A stretch of 64,000 nt of DNA from Gari tellinella (GCA_922989275.2 OV277871.1:60471848-60535847); one strand, 5' to 3'; counted from the first letter of the stretch, positions 23,498-35,203 are shown. The notes: generated by a model from the letters alone, not told the origin. Numbers and translations: made by a program.

Positions 23498-24240
23498 TCA
23501 GGACTCCACGGTACAATCACATCACTCCAGTCTTGAAGGAGCTTCACTGGCACCCAATTCAACCCAGTGTAAAGTTCAACAAATCTGACACCTACATACA
23601 AAGCCATGTTCAACGATTATCCAAAGTACATGGTCAATATGCTTGACGTGTATAGACCTCGAAGATAAATGAGGTCGGCAAGTAAATCGGTATCGTTGGT
23701 TGTGTCTATAAGCCGTTTGGTGAAGTATGGAGATAGAAGTTCCATTCATGCAGCTCCAAAACATTGGAACACTTTACCATCAGACATACGAGATGCAAGC
23801 TCAGTGGCATCCATCAAAAAACGTCTATAAATACATTTCTAAAATATTTTTATCAAGGAGGATAAAGCTGAAAGCCTTTATATAATGCAGTCCGGAGTGA
23901 TTACAACAACAACAATAAGGTTGAAATATTTCCCTGGGCTTAAGCATTGCGCAGCGTAATACGCTTAATGTGACGAGGTCCTCCACCTTGGTGTGTTATG
24001 TGTGGGGGAGGGGGAGGGGGCAGCAACAATGCATTTTAAATCAAGTTATTTTAAGAATGTGATTATTGTTTTCTTAGAAATATTTGAAAAAACAATTGAT
24101 TTTATAAACTAATGATAATAATGTCTTTCATTTTCATACTGACAAAAAATGTAAGTTCATGTGAAGCGCTTTTGAACGCAAAACTCCTGTTTGAAAAGAG
24201 CGCTATATAAAAATGGTATAATAATAATAATAATTGTAAT
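23498..24240 (+). mobile_element. LINE 3' fragment: RT C-terminus and 3' UTR
   Basis: 23521-23830 encodes a decayed C-terminal piece of a CR1/L2-like ORF2. It starts I-T-P-V-L-K-E-L-H-W, shifts frame by ~23585, then runs T-Y-K-A-M-F-N, a TAA after Y-R-P-R-R, then K-Y-G-D-R-S-S and A-A-P-K-H-W-N-T-L-P, ending at TAA 23828-23830. Downstream, gtgaagcgcttttgaacgc and gagcgctatataaaaatgg followed by (ATA)n resemble the 3' end of many invertebrate LINEs. An intervening segment (g-rich tgtgggggagggggagg) may be an insertion. Confidence 0.75.
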
Positions 24241-24444
24241 ATATACGGTTTTTGGCAGTGTAGAATGAATCTAGATACTGAGTCAGTGATGACAACGGTG
24301 TTTGGTCTGTAAAATGTTGCAATGCAATAAGGCTGGTTTTGTCATTGCACAGCTCAAATCATTCAGTACAGAAACTTATTACAGGACAATGCTGTTACAA
24401 TTATTTGGAACAATATCTTTTATTAACTATCTATCTCTTCATAC

Positions 24445-24695
24445 GGCATACACCCTCAAATGAGTATTACGTGCCGGGCAACTCATTCAATGCCAAGTTT
24501 TTCGTCTGCTTTATCCCTCTTACTGCCTTTTACTGCCAAAATATCTTCTGCATTAGTAGTGTTGTTTGCAATATTTTTTAAAGAAATGTCGATACGAGTG
24601 TAAAACAGTTTGGACCGCGTAACGGCCGTCTGATCAGGATCCAAACTGTTTGCAAAGTCGTCTTTTGGCGCCATTGGCAGTGAAAGAAAGATTAT
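24445..24695. mobile_element. Family D MITE with hairpin core
   Basis: ccctcttactgccttttact ... then the core at 24603-24652 (aaaacagtttggaccgcgta acggccgtctgatcaggatc caaactgttt) and ggcgccattggcagtgaaag. The left core arm is shortened relative to the right. Confidence 0.65.
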
Positions 24696-24912
24696 AAGTT
24701 ATCGGGTTTCAATGACACACAAACACACATGTCAGGTGTCCTTGCTCGTTGCCTGACCAAGATCAAAGCTGTTTTGCACTCGTTTCAACATTTTCTGAAA
24801 ATATAATGAGAAAAACAAACAATAAACACAATTTTCCTGCGGTTTTCGCGGGGATTAAATAAGTAAACAAATGTTCAGTTATATAAATACTTCATATAGA
24901 TAGACCTTAGTC

Positions 24913-25150
24913 AGAACAGAACAGAACAGAACTTTATTCACTCAGTCATACAAAGTACGAAACAAGAGGTTGATACAGTTCGCACATACACAATATAAGT
25001 GATCAACATGGTTGTCAGGCTAGGTTGTATAATTATGATGAATTTTGAAAAGATCCAAAACACTGGAATAGAGAAAAACTTGGGGAAAAGATTTCTTCGT
25101 TATATTATTTATAACTCACATTTGTTTTAGGTCCACTTTAAAGGGGGAAT
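24913..25150 (-). mobile_element. Antisense LINE 3' end
   Basis: The plus strand opens with (CAGAA)n then ctttattcactcagtcatac. Read on the minus strand this is gaataaag followed by a (TTCTG)n tail, a typical LINE terminus. The 5' limit on the minus strand is not defined; no RT remnant is read. Confidence 0.5.
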
Positions 25151-26214
25151 TAACTAATTTTGCCTATTTGCTTAGACTATTTTCTTCTTCTTCTTCTTTT
25201 TTCTTCTGAGAGTTAACTACTACGTATATGTTTTCAAACATTCATTTAGCTTTCATACAAAGTTCCTAATACAACATGCTTGTAAACAGTGAAACAATAT
25301 AACATCTATTACTCGCCATACATATACACACAAACCTTTCTATATATTCTTCATTTTCAATTTACAATTAGGTCTGTATAATTCTATATTTGGTTATTAA
25401 GAGTTGAATTTTACAGTATATTGCACGAATGCTTACAGTGCAGACCCTGGTCAGGGGGCTTATTCAGGAGTCAGTTTGACCCGTTACTCTGAATGACTTA
25501 AGTGTGTTTGCACTTGTATATTGTTTGTAGTTTTGCAGTTTAAATTCTTTTACATGCGACGACAGTAATAAACTGTTAACTGTATGCTTGAATCCTTTAG
25601 GGGTCTTCTTACTGGTATAGGTCATTTAAGACACTTAGCAATTCGGCGTCTCATTTGGACCAAACGGTGTTACAGGCCTCTATTTATAATTCTTTTATAA
25701 TTTAGTCCTACTGACAGTAAAACAATGCATGTGAAACCAACCTCGTGATACTAACTTACTTCTCATAATTCTAGATGAAATACAGTTGAAATTGAGTTGA
25801 TGTAGATCTAAATCTACGTCAGAATTGACCTTACACTATATTATTTCTTAAACATTTATATGTAGTTGTGTGTATGACAATAAACTGTATAGCCTAAGTC
25901 AGAAAACGTTCTTCTTCTTCTTCTTTTTCTTTTTTATAACTTGATCTTATTTTAAACAGTTTGGACCATAATCAGATGCAGAATACTGTGATTGCAGTAG
26001 TAGGTAAACAGGTATTATATTGAAATATTCAGACGTTCAATATTTAACGTATCGTAAAATCCAGTTGCTCAAGTTAGTCATAATTTGTTTAGTCTGGGAT
26101 ATAATAAGAACACTTTCCATGTGTATCATCTTCTGACGTATGGTTAAACCGGCATTAAATGAAGAATCAATACTACTTTTTGATAGCAAAAGAAAAGGTT
26201 CAGGGGCCATTTTA
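25151..26214. other. Stretch without a recognisable gene
   Basis: Contains two (TTC)n-rich runs (~25185-25207 and ~25909-25937) and short hairpin-core debris near 25440-25470 and 25950. No coding signal. Confidence 0.45.
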
Positions 26215-26410
26215 CGAGTACGACAAATATTGTCGCAAGTCAGATTCTAAAATGTTCAATTATTATTCATGTCTCCATCTTATCCTGTCTTTTAACATCT
26301 CTTTGTAATCGTTTTGAAAAGACGATTTCAAAGAGATGTTACAAGACAGGCTTAGTTGAATAAATCATGAATTAAATATCTTTTAAAGTTTTGACTTACG
26401 AGCGGTTTTG
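26215..26410. repeat. Foldback element
   Basis: Inner arms aacatctctttgtaatcg and its complement cgatttcaaagagatgtt surround ttttgaaaaga. The arms continue outward through cctgtctt/aagacagg and gtcgcaagtca/tgacttacgagc with mismatches to about 26215 and 26410. Confidence 0.7.
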
Positions 26411-26825
26411 TCGTACGATGTTTAGATCTACTGATAGGCCGTGAGCCAGGCACCTGAAATTTGAGGTACGGGTACCATTCGGGTGAATAAGGTTCACTAT
26501 AATTTTCAGGAAGCCCAAACCCTCTGCTTTTAGGAAATGTATGATAGCAGTAAATTCATGGCAGCTTTGTTGGCTTTTGAGGCATTTTTGTTACCCCACC
26601 CACCGAGTTAACGTTGTAAAAGGATCATTGTTGTCACAATCGAACTTTTTGTACTGCATGCATTTTTATTGGTGCCTAATATCAAAACGGGTATTGAAAC
26701 ATGCCATTAAATGTTATTGACATTATTAAAGGTTTTAACTTTGGTAAAAACCAAATTTCTACCACTTTTTTTGACGAAAAAATCACCTTTTTATGCCTTT
26801 AGACAAATGTTTTTTGATGAGGATG

Positions 26826-27665
26826 GCATATAGTGATCCTACTGGCGGTGCGTACGAGTTAAACATATTTTACCGATTCTTGTAGCAATAACACCGTGTA
26901 ATAAAATGCTTTGGTACTTAAACAGTTGTTGTTTAGGGTAATTCCCAATCCAACCATATCATCCAACCTCGGTTTGACATTGACCTTTTGTCTACGAATA
27001 TATTATTAGGGTTGTTTATTGGTTAACTAGATTTACTGTTTCGTCTAGCATCAATACCGCATATAAGAATGATTTGATACTTGCTGCTTTTGATCATTGC
27101 CAATTCACCCATGTCACCTTACCTCAGTTTTGACCTTGACCTTCACCGAATTTGGAACTAAAATATGTTATGAGGGCTGTTTTATTGGTTCACTAGATTT
27201 TACCGCATCGTCTAGCATTATTACCGCTTAGTAGAATGCTATGAAACTTTCACAGTTATGGCTTAGAATCACTCTCAGTTCACCCATATCACCCAACTTC
27301 CATTTTGACCTTGACCGTGACTGAATTCGGACTTAGAATATCTTAATAAGGGATGTTTATTGGTTAACTAGATTTTACCGTTTCATCTAGCATTACGTGT
27401 AACAACTTTTATTAGAATGCTTTGAGACTTGCACAATTGTTACATTCGATAATTCCCAATCAACGAGTATCAACAAAACTTAATTTGGCATTGACCTTGA
27501 CCTTATTGTGGACTAAGAATATGTTTTATGTGCTATGCCAAGGTTAAATAGATTTTATCTTTTCGTCTAGCACCGCTTACTCAAATACTTGGATACATAA
27601 TTATTCAGTTGTCGCCTTATACCATTCATAATCTATCCATATCACCCAACCTTGTGTTTACCTTG
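26826..27665. repeat. Tandem array, ~165-170-bp units, about five copies
   Basis: Each unit carries ttggttaactagattttacc, gtctagcat, a ccaattcacccatatcaccc block and gaccttgacctt. Units begin near 26990, 27170, 27345 and 27525. The first is a diverged copy starting ggcatatagtgatcctac. The same unit forms the 32.62-33.11 kb array. Confidence 0.75.
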
Positions 27666-27689
27666 ATACTACCACAGAGATCACTGTCA

Positions 27690-29980
27690 ATGAGGACACA
27701 CAAACTCGCATTGGGACCATACACTTCCGCTTGAACACTTGTGCCACCAAGCGTTACTATATAACAGTGCATCTATCAGCAAATTTAAAGACATTCTTGA
27801 AGATACGAAACACGAGAACCCTCACACACAGCTGAAAAGGTCACAAATGCAGAAATACGAGGAAAAAGTTACTAAAGTAACATATCTAATAAGAGGCTGG
27901 TTCAACCCATTTGAAATAAATCAAGATCTGATTAGCATATCCACCGTTAATGCAGTACCTTGAGACATCGCAAAATACCTTCTGAGTGCGCATGCGATTG
28001 GTCAATGATGAGATTGGTCAATGCTCGTATGCACAATTTAAAGGAGATCAACCATGATGGAATAAAGAGCAACAAAGTTTAGACCTCAAGCAGCATGAAA
28101 GTGAAATCCAGTGGAAGACTGGCAGTTCTTATAGCTGATAATGCTTTTTGTTCGGTCGCATCATAGTTATGGCACACACACGCAATCTCCAGATAAATCA
28201 TTATTTTACTTATTGCTCTTTGGCAATAGTCATTCTCAACATCAAATGGTTTGCTAAGAAATCAAACAATGCTGCATGAGCATTGAGCTAACAGAAAACG
28301 CTTGGCTTAGCTGAAGGTGTCCCGAAAAAGTCTGTCTCTGTGATTGACGGAATGAACCTCGTATAGAAAGTCAAAAGATACCAATGCATTTTTGTGGCTG
28401 CGCAAGCACTATTCTATCGATGGTACTCGAGGCGGCAGTGACAGTGATAGAATAGATGTAGACAGGGGAGACGCTTCTGTAGAAATAAGGTCAATAATAA
28501 TATTCTTATAGCATTCCTGGTGCATCAATGGATGAAAACTGAGCACAGTCAAAGGTTACAGAGGATTTGATTTGATTATTTTTTTTACGTCGCTTTCAAC
28601 AGTATTTCAGTCATATCGCGACGTCCAGCTAATTATAGGTGGAGGAGGACCCCAGAAGTCCTTTATGCACTGTTTCAGGCACAAATCGACAACTGGGTAG
28701 AACCATCGACCTTCCGTAAGCCAACTGGAAGGCTTCCCCACATGAGAAATCCGAACGACTCTACTGGGATTCGAACTCACAGCAGTGAGGAACTTAGTGA
28801 TGTAAGTCACAGTGACTATACCACTAGGCCACGGAGGCCCCTAGGTTACAGAGGAAAATATCGCACCTTACGTTGAAATCAAATGCTTCAAAATAAAATA
28901 CAATGGATGCGAGGAGGTACAGGGTCTTTGAAGCAGCCAAGAAGAAGCAAATGAACATATTTAAGAAATGCTGGACAAAGACATGCACAAGTTATATATG
29001 ATATCCTGAAAATTGAGGACGCGATTGACACTGATGTTTGCAAGTCACTGAATTGAATGTATGTCTTAACATGTTGTGACACGGTCAGCGCATTTGCTGG
29101 TAAGAATAAAACACGCGCACTGAAATTGATGAATGGTAATGCTGAAGCTCAATAATGTTCCCAGACGTTGAATAGGAAAGGGGTACCCCTCCTGCTTTGA
29201 TATACAGACTTGAGATATAAACGTCAGCTCTATGCCCTGTAAGCGTCATCAGCAAAAGTGAATGTTCAGCGGTACGGCTTATTGTGTACCACATAGGGTA
29301 AGATAGAGCGCCACCAGCTACACCTCATGCCTGGATGGATGGATTAATTTATTTTGGTTTACGGCACTACGCCACAAAATGGGTCATAAAGCGCCAGTGA
29401 ATGATGGGGAAATGATGAGACGCGATGATGACGATGACTTCGCACAGATGATTTTGACTAATTTCGTCCTTTGCAAAACAGCAAATAAGATTAAAACCAA
29501 CTACCTGTCTTCCTTAATTTTAGTTTTTAGAAGAGGGGGTAATTTCTTTCTAACAAAGAGAAACAATTCCGTATGACAATTAACCCACAGAAATACAACA
29601 AGATAGGAATGTCTGGACTCTTTAGTTAAGCACACTTTAAGAGCTAACCTCAAGGCTGCTATTTGGAGTCGATGATATTCCAAGTCATGTAGGAAGAGGA
29701 TGGAAAGTTGTGAAAGAGGGTGAGATTGATCAGCTATTAGACGACTTGCTGGATAGAAAACAGATCCGACGTAGATGCTTGACCTACTATCGGGGAGCTG
29801 TGCTAGTAAATGTACTTTGCCTAAATGTGTATGCATTTCTTATGGTTTGAATAGTACGAACATGTGCAACTGTGATAATCAGGCAACTAGTACAGAATCA
29901 AATGATGAAGAACGTCCACTGGAAGAGGCTGAAAACATTGAGAGTGAAGGAAATGAGAGAATTGGTATTCTTACATAAGA
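27690..29980 (+). pseudogene. Decayed copy of a multicopy invertebrate gene with a Cys-rich tail
   Basis: No intact frame remains, but islands appear in order on the plus strand. N-terminal W-F-N-P-F-E-I-N-Q-D-L-I-S-I-S-T then D-I-A-K-Y-L-L-S-A-H-A-I-G (~27895-28010); V-I-D-G-M-N-L-V (~28340) followed by R-I-D-V-like text (~28450); C-D-T-V-S-A-F-A-G-K-N-K (~29080); K-H-T-L-R-A-N-L-K-A-A-I-W (~29626); and a Cys-rich tail L-P-K-C-V-C-I-S-Y-G-L (~29818-29860). I recognise this order from large, uncharacterised repeated proteins of molluscs and other marine invertebrates. The C-D-T-x-S-A-F-x-G-K-x-K motif recalls PIN/FEN-like nucleases, an inference only. A SINE interrupts it, and ~29320-29620 looks inserted. 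Why this family is so numerous, and whether a transposon carries it, is unknown to me. Confidence 0.65.
28566..28842 (-). mobile_element. Full-length tRNA-headed SINE with 13-bp target duplication
   Basis: AGGTTACAGAGGA flanks it at 28553-28565 and 28843-28855. On the minus strand the head has an A box TGGCCTAGTGGTATAGTC and a B box GAGTTCGAATCCC. A conserved-looking body follows (ggggaagccttccagttggc ... ggaaggtcgatggttctacc), then a tail ending gcgacgtaaaaaaaataatc and (AAATC)n-like bases. The body resembles metazoan SINE central domains; I cannot name which. Confidence 0.85.
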
Positions 29981-30639
29981 AATACAACCTACACTTCAGT
30001 GGTTGTAATGCATTGATTATTCGTCAATGCCGACTAGATGTTTAGACATTTTCATAACACTGTTGTCAATGGTTTGTAAGTTAACGCCAATAGATTGCCT
30101 TTAAACTTAAATCCTTTGACCCGAAATATTTGTTTTTCATCTGGTATGTGCTAGCAGGTGTATTTGAAAATTGCAGAGTCAAGGATTTGTACAATATTAG
30201 CCTTAGCATAAGAAGAGAGTAACAATGTCTTAGAACATTACTGCTTTAAGAGAACCCCGGAGGCACCCTTAGCAGTACTGTTTATTCTGAATTTTTTTAG
30301 AGGTCCAAATTAGGTCAAGTCCAAGGCCAAACCAAGCTTTGGTGATATTCCTGGAATTCGAAAGGTTCAATGTATTCAGTATGCAATGATCAAATCATTC
30401 CAGAAAGAAGTAATAACTCTGGAGAAACGGTAAAATCTATTTTACCAAGAAATAGCTAAAAAATAGCTGGGAATGGTTCAAGGCAACAACTGTAGAAGTG
30501 TAAAATCATTCTAGTGAGCTGTTTTCATGCTATATAAAATGTTAAGATATGGTTGACTTCGTACGAACGAACGAACGAACAGGGCGATTACTTTAATTAT
30601 GCCACCTGCATCAATAGATTCCAGGAGTCAAAACAGGGA

Positions 30640-31340
30640 TTTTTCGTTATTGTTTTCGCTTAAGTTAATTACTTAAACAATTCCAATAATGCCTAATGGC
30701 ATGTTACAATACTTTTTTAATGTGATGCTCCAAAAAAACGTATGCATGACCAAATGTATGATTGTGATAATGATGGTTCTTTTACAATGTTAAACTTGGT
30801 GGGTGGGGTAGCAAAAATGCCTTTTTTGCTAGAGTAAATTACTTCAACAATTCCAATGATGTCTAATTGCATGTTACAATACATTTTTATAATGATACTT
30901 CAATAAAAATGCATGCACTACCAAGAGTATGATTGTGATAATGATGGTCCTTTCACAATATTAAACTTGTTGGGTGGGGTAACAAATATGCCTTTTTTGC
31001 TAGAGTAAATTACTTCAACAATTTCAATAATGTCTAATGACATGTTTCAAAACATTTTCAATATGATACTTCAATAAATTTGCATGCATTACCAAAAGTA
31101 TGATTGTTATAATGATGGTCCTTTTACAATGGTAAACTTGGTGGGTGGGGTAACAAATATGCCTTCTTCGCCAAAGTAAATTACTTAAACAATTCCAATA
31201 ATGTCAAGTGGCATTTTACAATACATTTTCAATATGATGTTTCAATAAAAATTCATACATTACCAAAAGTATGATTGTGATAATGATGGTCCTTTTGCAA
31301 TGTTAAACTTGGTGGGTGGGGTAACAAAAATGCCTAAAAA
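30640..31340. repeat. Tandem array, ~172-bp units, four copies
   Basis: The block ggtgggtggggta recurs near 30798, 30968, 31140 and 31311. Each is preceded by gattgtgataatgatggtcc and followed by a caaatatgcc(t)tttt and taaattacttcaacaattcc block. The outermost copy is part of the inverted arm that matches 26530-26700, where the unit is single. Confidence 0.8.
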
Positions 31341-31659
31341 GTCAACAAAGCTGCCATGATTTTACTGCTATCATACATTTCTTAACTAGTCACACATTGA
31401 TCTTTCCGAAAATCATAGTGAACCTTATTCACCCGATTGGTACCAAACAACCCCTCCGGCTCACGGCCTATGAGGAAGAGACTCTATTATCAGCTTTTTC
31501 ATGTTTAATCAAACGTCTGTTGTGTAACGATTATGATATGTTGTTGATGTTCCTTAGACATGTGTCTGCTCAGTGCAGATTAGATTTAAAGTAGAAAGCT
31601 GCTACAGAAAGGTTCTGTTTAGTTTTGCCTTGCGTTTATATTTTTGTCTGGCATAAACC

Positions 31660-31770
31660 CTTTTACTGCCACGGCTGACAACACGGACATTTGCAAACAG
31701 TTTGGATCCTGATCAGACGACGCGTCACGCGGCGTCTGGTCGGCTTTTTAACTGATTGTCACTCATATAT
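31660..31770. mobile_element. Family D-type MITE fragment with hairpin core
   Basis: cccttttactgcc, then tttgcaaacagtttggatcc, core cagacgacgcgtcacgcggc gtctg, then a truncated right arm. Confidence 0.6.
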
Positions 31771-31774
31771 GTGT

Positions 31775-32355
31775 CACTTAAGGACAACGGCCTGTCTTTT
31801 TGACGTGATAAAATTTCCAAAAAATATTAAGATAGCGTAAAATATAATCATTAACAAACTCATTTTCGGTGAATGCATATTATCATAAAATACTATTTTC
31901 GCGGGGAAAAAATGGGGTTTCGTACCGTACGTGACTTTTGAACTTTTTTTGTCCGATTCGTAGTTTACAGCATACGCCGTTTTTATAAGGTAGGTTGCAC
32001 TTTGTTACATCCGGTTTCATTTCAATTTCTCAGAATATAAGCATGACATTTTATGGAAGTATGGTTTCATTATAAATTATAGACAATTCAAATGATTTTT
32101 TTTTAAAAAAAAATGTTACTTTTTATAAAAATACACAAATAGTGAAAAGATGAGAAAAATGGATTTTTTAATAAAATGGTCTGTATTTTTTCGGGACCCT
32201 GTGTTTTTATTTGCTACTTCACTAAAACGTTATGTTTGCAAGGCTAAAAACAAGAAAATAAAATAAAATGCTATTAGTTTGCTATGATTCATAGGGTAAT
32301 TTTCACTGTACCTGAATCTCCCATTATAAAAAAGTGGGTTGGGTAAATTGCACTC
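31775..32355. other. Non-coding AT-rich stretch
   Basis: No gene or repeat family identified. Contains T- and A-runs near 32098-32112 and 32150-32175. Confidence 0.4.
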
Positions 32356-32358
32356 TTT

Positions 32359-33137
32359 TTATGCCCCCGGCATCGACAGATGCGGAGGCATATAGTAATC
32401 GTCCTGTCCGTCAGTCCGTCCGTCAGTCAGTCTGTCCGAGCGCACGAAAGGTCCTTTGTTGGGTAGGGAGAACAATAAATTCCATTCATTCCGTGATTGC
32501 CCTATTGTTATTGTTGGGTATTTTAGTGTACTGTTGGGTACTTTTAAACAAAAAATATACCCAACAAATGTCCAACTGTGAGAACGTCCGTCCGTGTGTC
32601 CGTAACAAGATTAAGTAGAATTTACCGTTTCGTCTAGCATCAACACCGTTTACCCAAATGCTTAAATACTTATACAGTTGTTGCCTTGGACCATTTACTA
32701 TCCCCCAGTATCACCAAACTTTGATCTTGACCTTGACCTAATTTGGACTTAGAATATTTTAAATAGGCTCTTTCTCGGTTAACTAGATTTTACCGTTTCG
32801 TCTAGCATCAACACATCTGACTGCAATGCTTTGATACTTATACAGTTGTTGCCTTTGACCATTCCCTATCCACCAATATCACCAAACTTTGATTTTGACC
32901 TTGACCTTGACCTTATTTTAACTTAGAATATTTTAAATTGGCTCTTTCTCGGTTAACTAGATTTTACCGTTTCATCTAGCATCAACACTGTTTACTACAA
33001 TGCTTCGATACTTATACAGTTATTGCCTTGGACCATTACCAACTCAGCAAAAATATCCAATCTCAGTTTGACCTTGACCTAGTTTGGACTTCGAAAAAAT
33101 TCAGAATATATTGTCAAGGATGCCACCGGGGGCATAA
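32359..33137. mobile_element. TATGCCCCC-ended element with internal tandem array
   Basis: Ends are exact complements: TTATGCCCCCGG at 32359-32370 and CCGGGGGCATAA at 33126-33137. After the left end come ggaggcatatagtaatcg and gtccgtcagtccgtccgtc. From ~32620 there are three ~165-bp units with ttaccgtttcgtctagcat and gaccttgacct. Non-coding; a repeat type I know from many mollusc sequences. A 94-codon frame at the left end is repeat sequence. Confidence 0.75.
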
Positions 33138-33139
33138 GC

Positions 33140-33920
33140 GTTTATTGAACGCGCAGTCTGGTTTTTATCTTGACATAACCTTATTTTCAGGGTTTATTCC
33201 TACTATGGTAATACTAATTAGGACCTTTCTTGTACAAATAGTTTGTATAAATAAAAATTAAAAAAATGTAGTATAAAAAGGTTTTTTTTGTCAAGCTTCA
33301 ATTTTACGTTAGTCTTGAACAATCTCAAATTGTGAAAAAAGGTCCGGTACCTCCATTTTTCACCAGTTTTGTCATAGAAACTAATTTTACTATCTTCATG
33401 CAAAGTTTGAAGAATTAGTAATTACTTTACAAATGTGAACCTACCAATTTAAGACAAAACAAACGCATTGGACGCCCTGAATTTTAAAGTAAAAGCAGAC
33501 GAAAGACACAAACAGAACAAAATATGTCAGCGACTGTGCTAGTCGAGTTATTACATCCTAATGGCAGTGGATGGGTTAATATATTTGCTAGTATATTTTT
33601 TTTTGCAAACAATTTGAAATTACTTCTGAGATTGAGTCACTCGGTGTCCTGGCGTGCTCTAAATGGTTTGTCATTCGTAAGCATTGTTTCATGAAGTCCG
33701 CATGCGGCATGCCTACATTTCAATCTAAAGAAAACCTGTCGGAGAATAATTTTAAAAAGACTTGGTGTTTTTATATCGTGTTTGATCTGGCTCGGTAACG
33801 CTTGTTGACATGGTATTCCCAGGATAAATCAAAACCGCAATCTATGTATCTGAATTGGTTATTGAACCTGACGAGTCAAAATAGCAAAAACAAATACAGA
33901 CTTCGCAGGTGTTCTTTACA
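33140..33920. other. Stretch without a recognisable gene
   Basis: Short frames only, with no motif. No repeat assigned except a T-run near 33600. Confidence 0.4.
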
Positions 33921-33925
33921 TGATA

Positions 33926-34170
33926 CAGTGGATAAAACGTTACTCTTTCCCCATAAACGCGTTTACACTAAATCTATTATTTCCAATGCACACAGTTTGG
34001 AGCCAGGTAATACACCGGGTAACCCGGCGTCTGATCAGACACCAAACTGTTTGCCGCTCATTTTAAAATGAATAGTCAGACTTATCGAATAGTTGTCATT
34101 TTTCAAGTTTATGCAATGCGTTTGCGTTTCGTTTGCGTTTAAACGGGAAAAAATAACGTTTTCTCCACTG
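33926..34170. mobile_element. Family A MITE, full length, TA-flanked
   Basis: Ends CAGTGGATAAAACGTTACTC and AATAACGTTTTCTCCACTG, with TA on both sides. The central core (~33991-34052) reads accgggtaacccggcgtctg. TA duplications and CAGT ends suit Tc1/mariner-mobilised MITEs. Total 245 bp. Family A is a name used only here. Confidence 0.8.
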
Positions 34171-34210
34171 TATGCTTTTATGTGTTAACCCTTTCAACAC
34201 CATTTCGTGA

Positions 34211-34457
34211 ACAGTGAAGAAGACGTTATTCTTTCCCAATAAAAGCCTTTACGCTTATACTATTATTTCAATTGCAAACAGTTTGGAGCTGGATCAGATG
34301 CCGAGTAATCCAGTGGCTGATCTTGCTCCAAACTGTTTGCCACTCAGATTAAAATAGATAGTTAGAAATTTCAAAAAAGTTGTCATTTCTACATTTGAGT
34401 TTATTGCGTTTGTGTTTCGTTTGCGTTTTAAGGAGAAAGAATAGCGTCGTCTCCACG
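34211..34457. mobile_element. Family A MITE
   Basis: cagtgaagaagacgttattc on the left, gagaaagaatagcgtcgtct ccac on the right. Core cagtttggagctggatcaga ... gctgatcttgctccaaactg. It lies only ~40 bp from the previous copy in the same orientation. Confidence 0.75.
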
Positions 34458-34667
34458 GGAACCCTTTAATCGCCCTCACAGTGTCTGCCTTCAAACTATA
34501 TAGTGTATAGGCAAACACACACGAATCTTTAAGTTAAGACTCCAATTACTGCCAATATGACGTAACAACCCAGCTCATGATATCGTTGGCTTACGTTTAT
34601 TTATTAAATTTGAAATTGTATACGTTTGTTAAACTGTGTTTATTTAAAAGTATTGGTATGGGTGTCT

Positions 34668-34840
34668 AACCGTTTAGGTCCTCATCAGATGTTGCGTTAC
34701 ACGGATTTGATTTGATTTGTTTTGATTTTAGGTCGCTTTCAACAGTATTTCAGTCATATCGCGACGTCCAGCTAATTATAGGTGGAGGAAGACCCGCGTT
34801 ACACGGAAAGCGATCAGTAGCCACACTGTTTGCAAAAGTA
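34668..34840. repeat. Hairpin core split by a SINE tail fragment
   Basis: The core (ccgtttaggtcctcatcaga ... gatcagtagccacactgttt gc) is interrupted at its apex by 34705-34795. The duplicated GCGTTACACGG (34694-34704; 34796-34806) is the apex sequence itself. Confidence 0.7.
34705..34795 (-). mobile_element. 5'-truncated SINE fragment with 11-bp target duplication
   Basis: Matches the 3' part of the 28.57-28.84 kb SINE: tcgctttcaacagtatttca, atcgcgacgtccagctaatt and ataggtggagga are shared. The tail faces left (atttgatttgatttg). Flanked by GCGTTACACGG on both sides. Confidence 0.8.
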
Positions 34841-34848
34841 AGTGTTGC

Positions 34849-35092
34849 AGTGGAGAAGTCTTTATTATTTCCCGTTTAAACGCAAACGAAACACAAACGC
34901 ACTGCAAGTAAACGTAGAAAATGACAATTTGTTGGCAATTTTTACAATTTATTTTTTAATCTGAGTGACAAACAGTATGAAGCCTGATCAGACGTCGGAT
35001 TACCCAGCGTCTGATCTAGCTCCGTTTGCACTGAAATTGTTGCTTTAGCGTTAACGCGTTTATTGGGAAAGAATAACGTCTCCTCCTTTGTA
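34849..35092. mobile_element. Family A MITE, opposite orientation
   Basis: gcagtggagaagtctttatt at the left, then aaacgcaaacgaaacacaaa cgc, the core at ~34971-35035 and cgcgtttattgggaaagaat aacgtc at the right. Confidence 0.75.
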
Positions 35093-35203
35093 TAAGATTG
35101 GGCAGTGAAAAGGTATCGAGGTTTTTATGGCTTCAGGTTTTTGCCTGACTTTCCTTTCTATCCGTCCGCCCGGATTCTGTTACAAGCTCGTGTCGCACGT
35201 ACC

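Larger units (their letters stand above)
26435..31470. mobile_element. Large inverted-repeat unit, ~5 kb, enclosing arrays and a dead gene
   Basis: Left arm 26435-~26700 is the reverse complement of ~31215-31470. Ends read TAGGCCGTGAGCC and GGCTCACGGCCTA. Both share cgggtgaataaggttcacta, atgtatgatagcagtaaa and catggcagctttgttg or their complements. TGA flanks both ends and may be a 3-bp target duplication, though that is weak evidence. The arms have diverged clearly (perhaps 80-85% by eye). The interior holds the tandem arrays and the pseudogene listed separately. It could be one old transposon with cargo, or two independent insertions of one repeat in opposite orientation. Confidence 0.6.
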
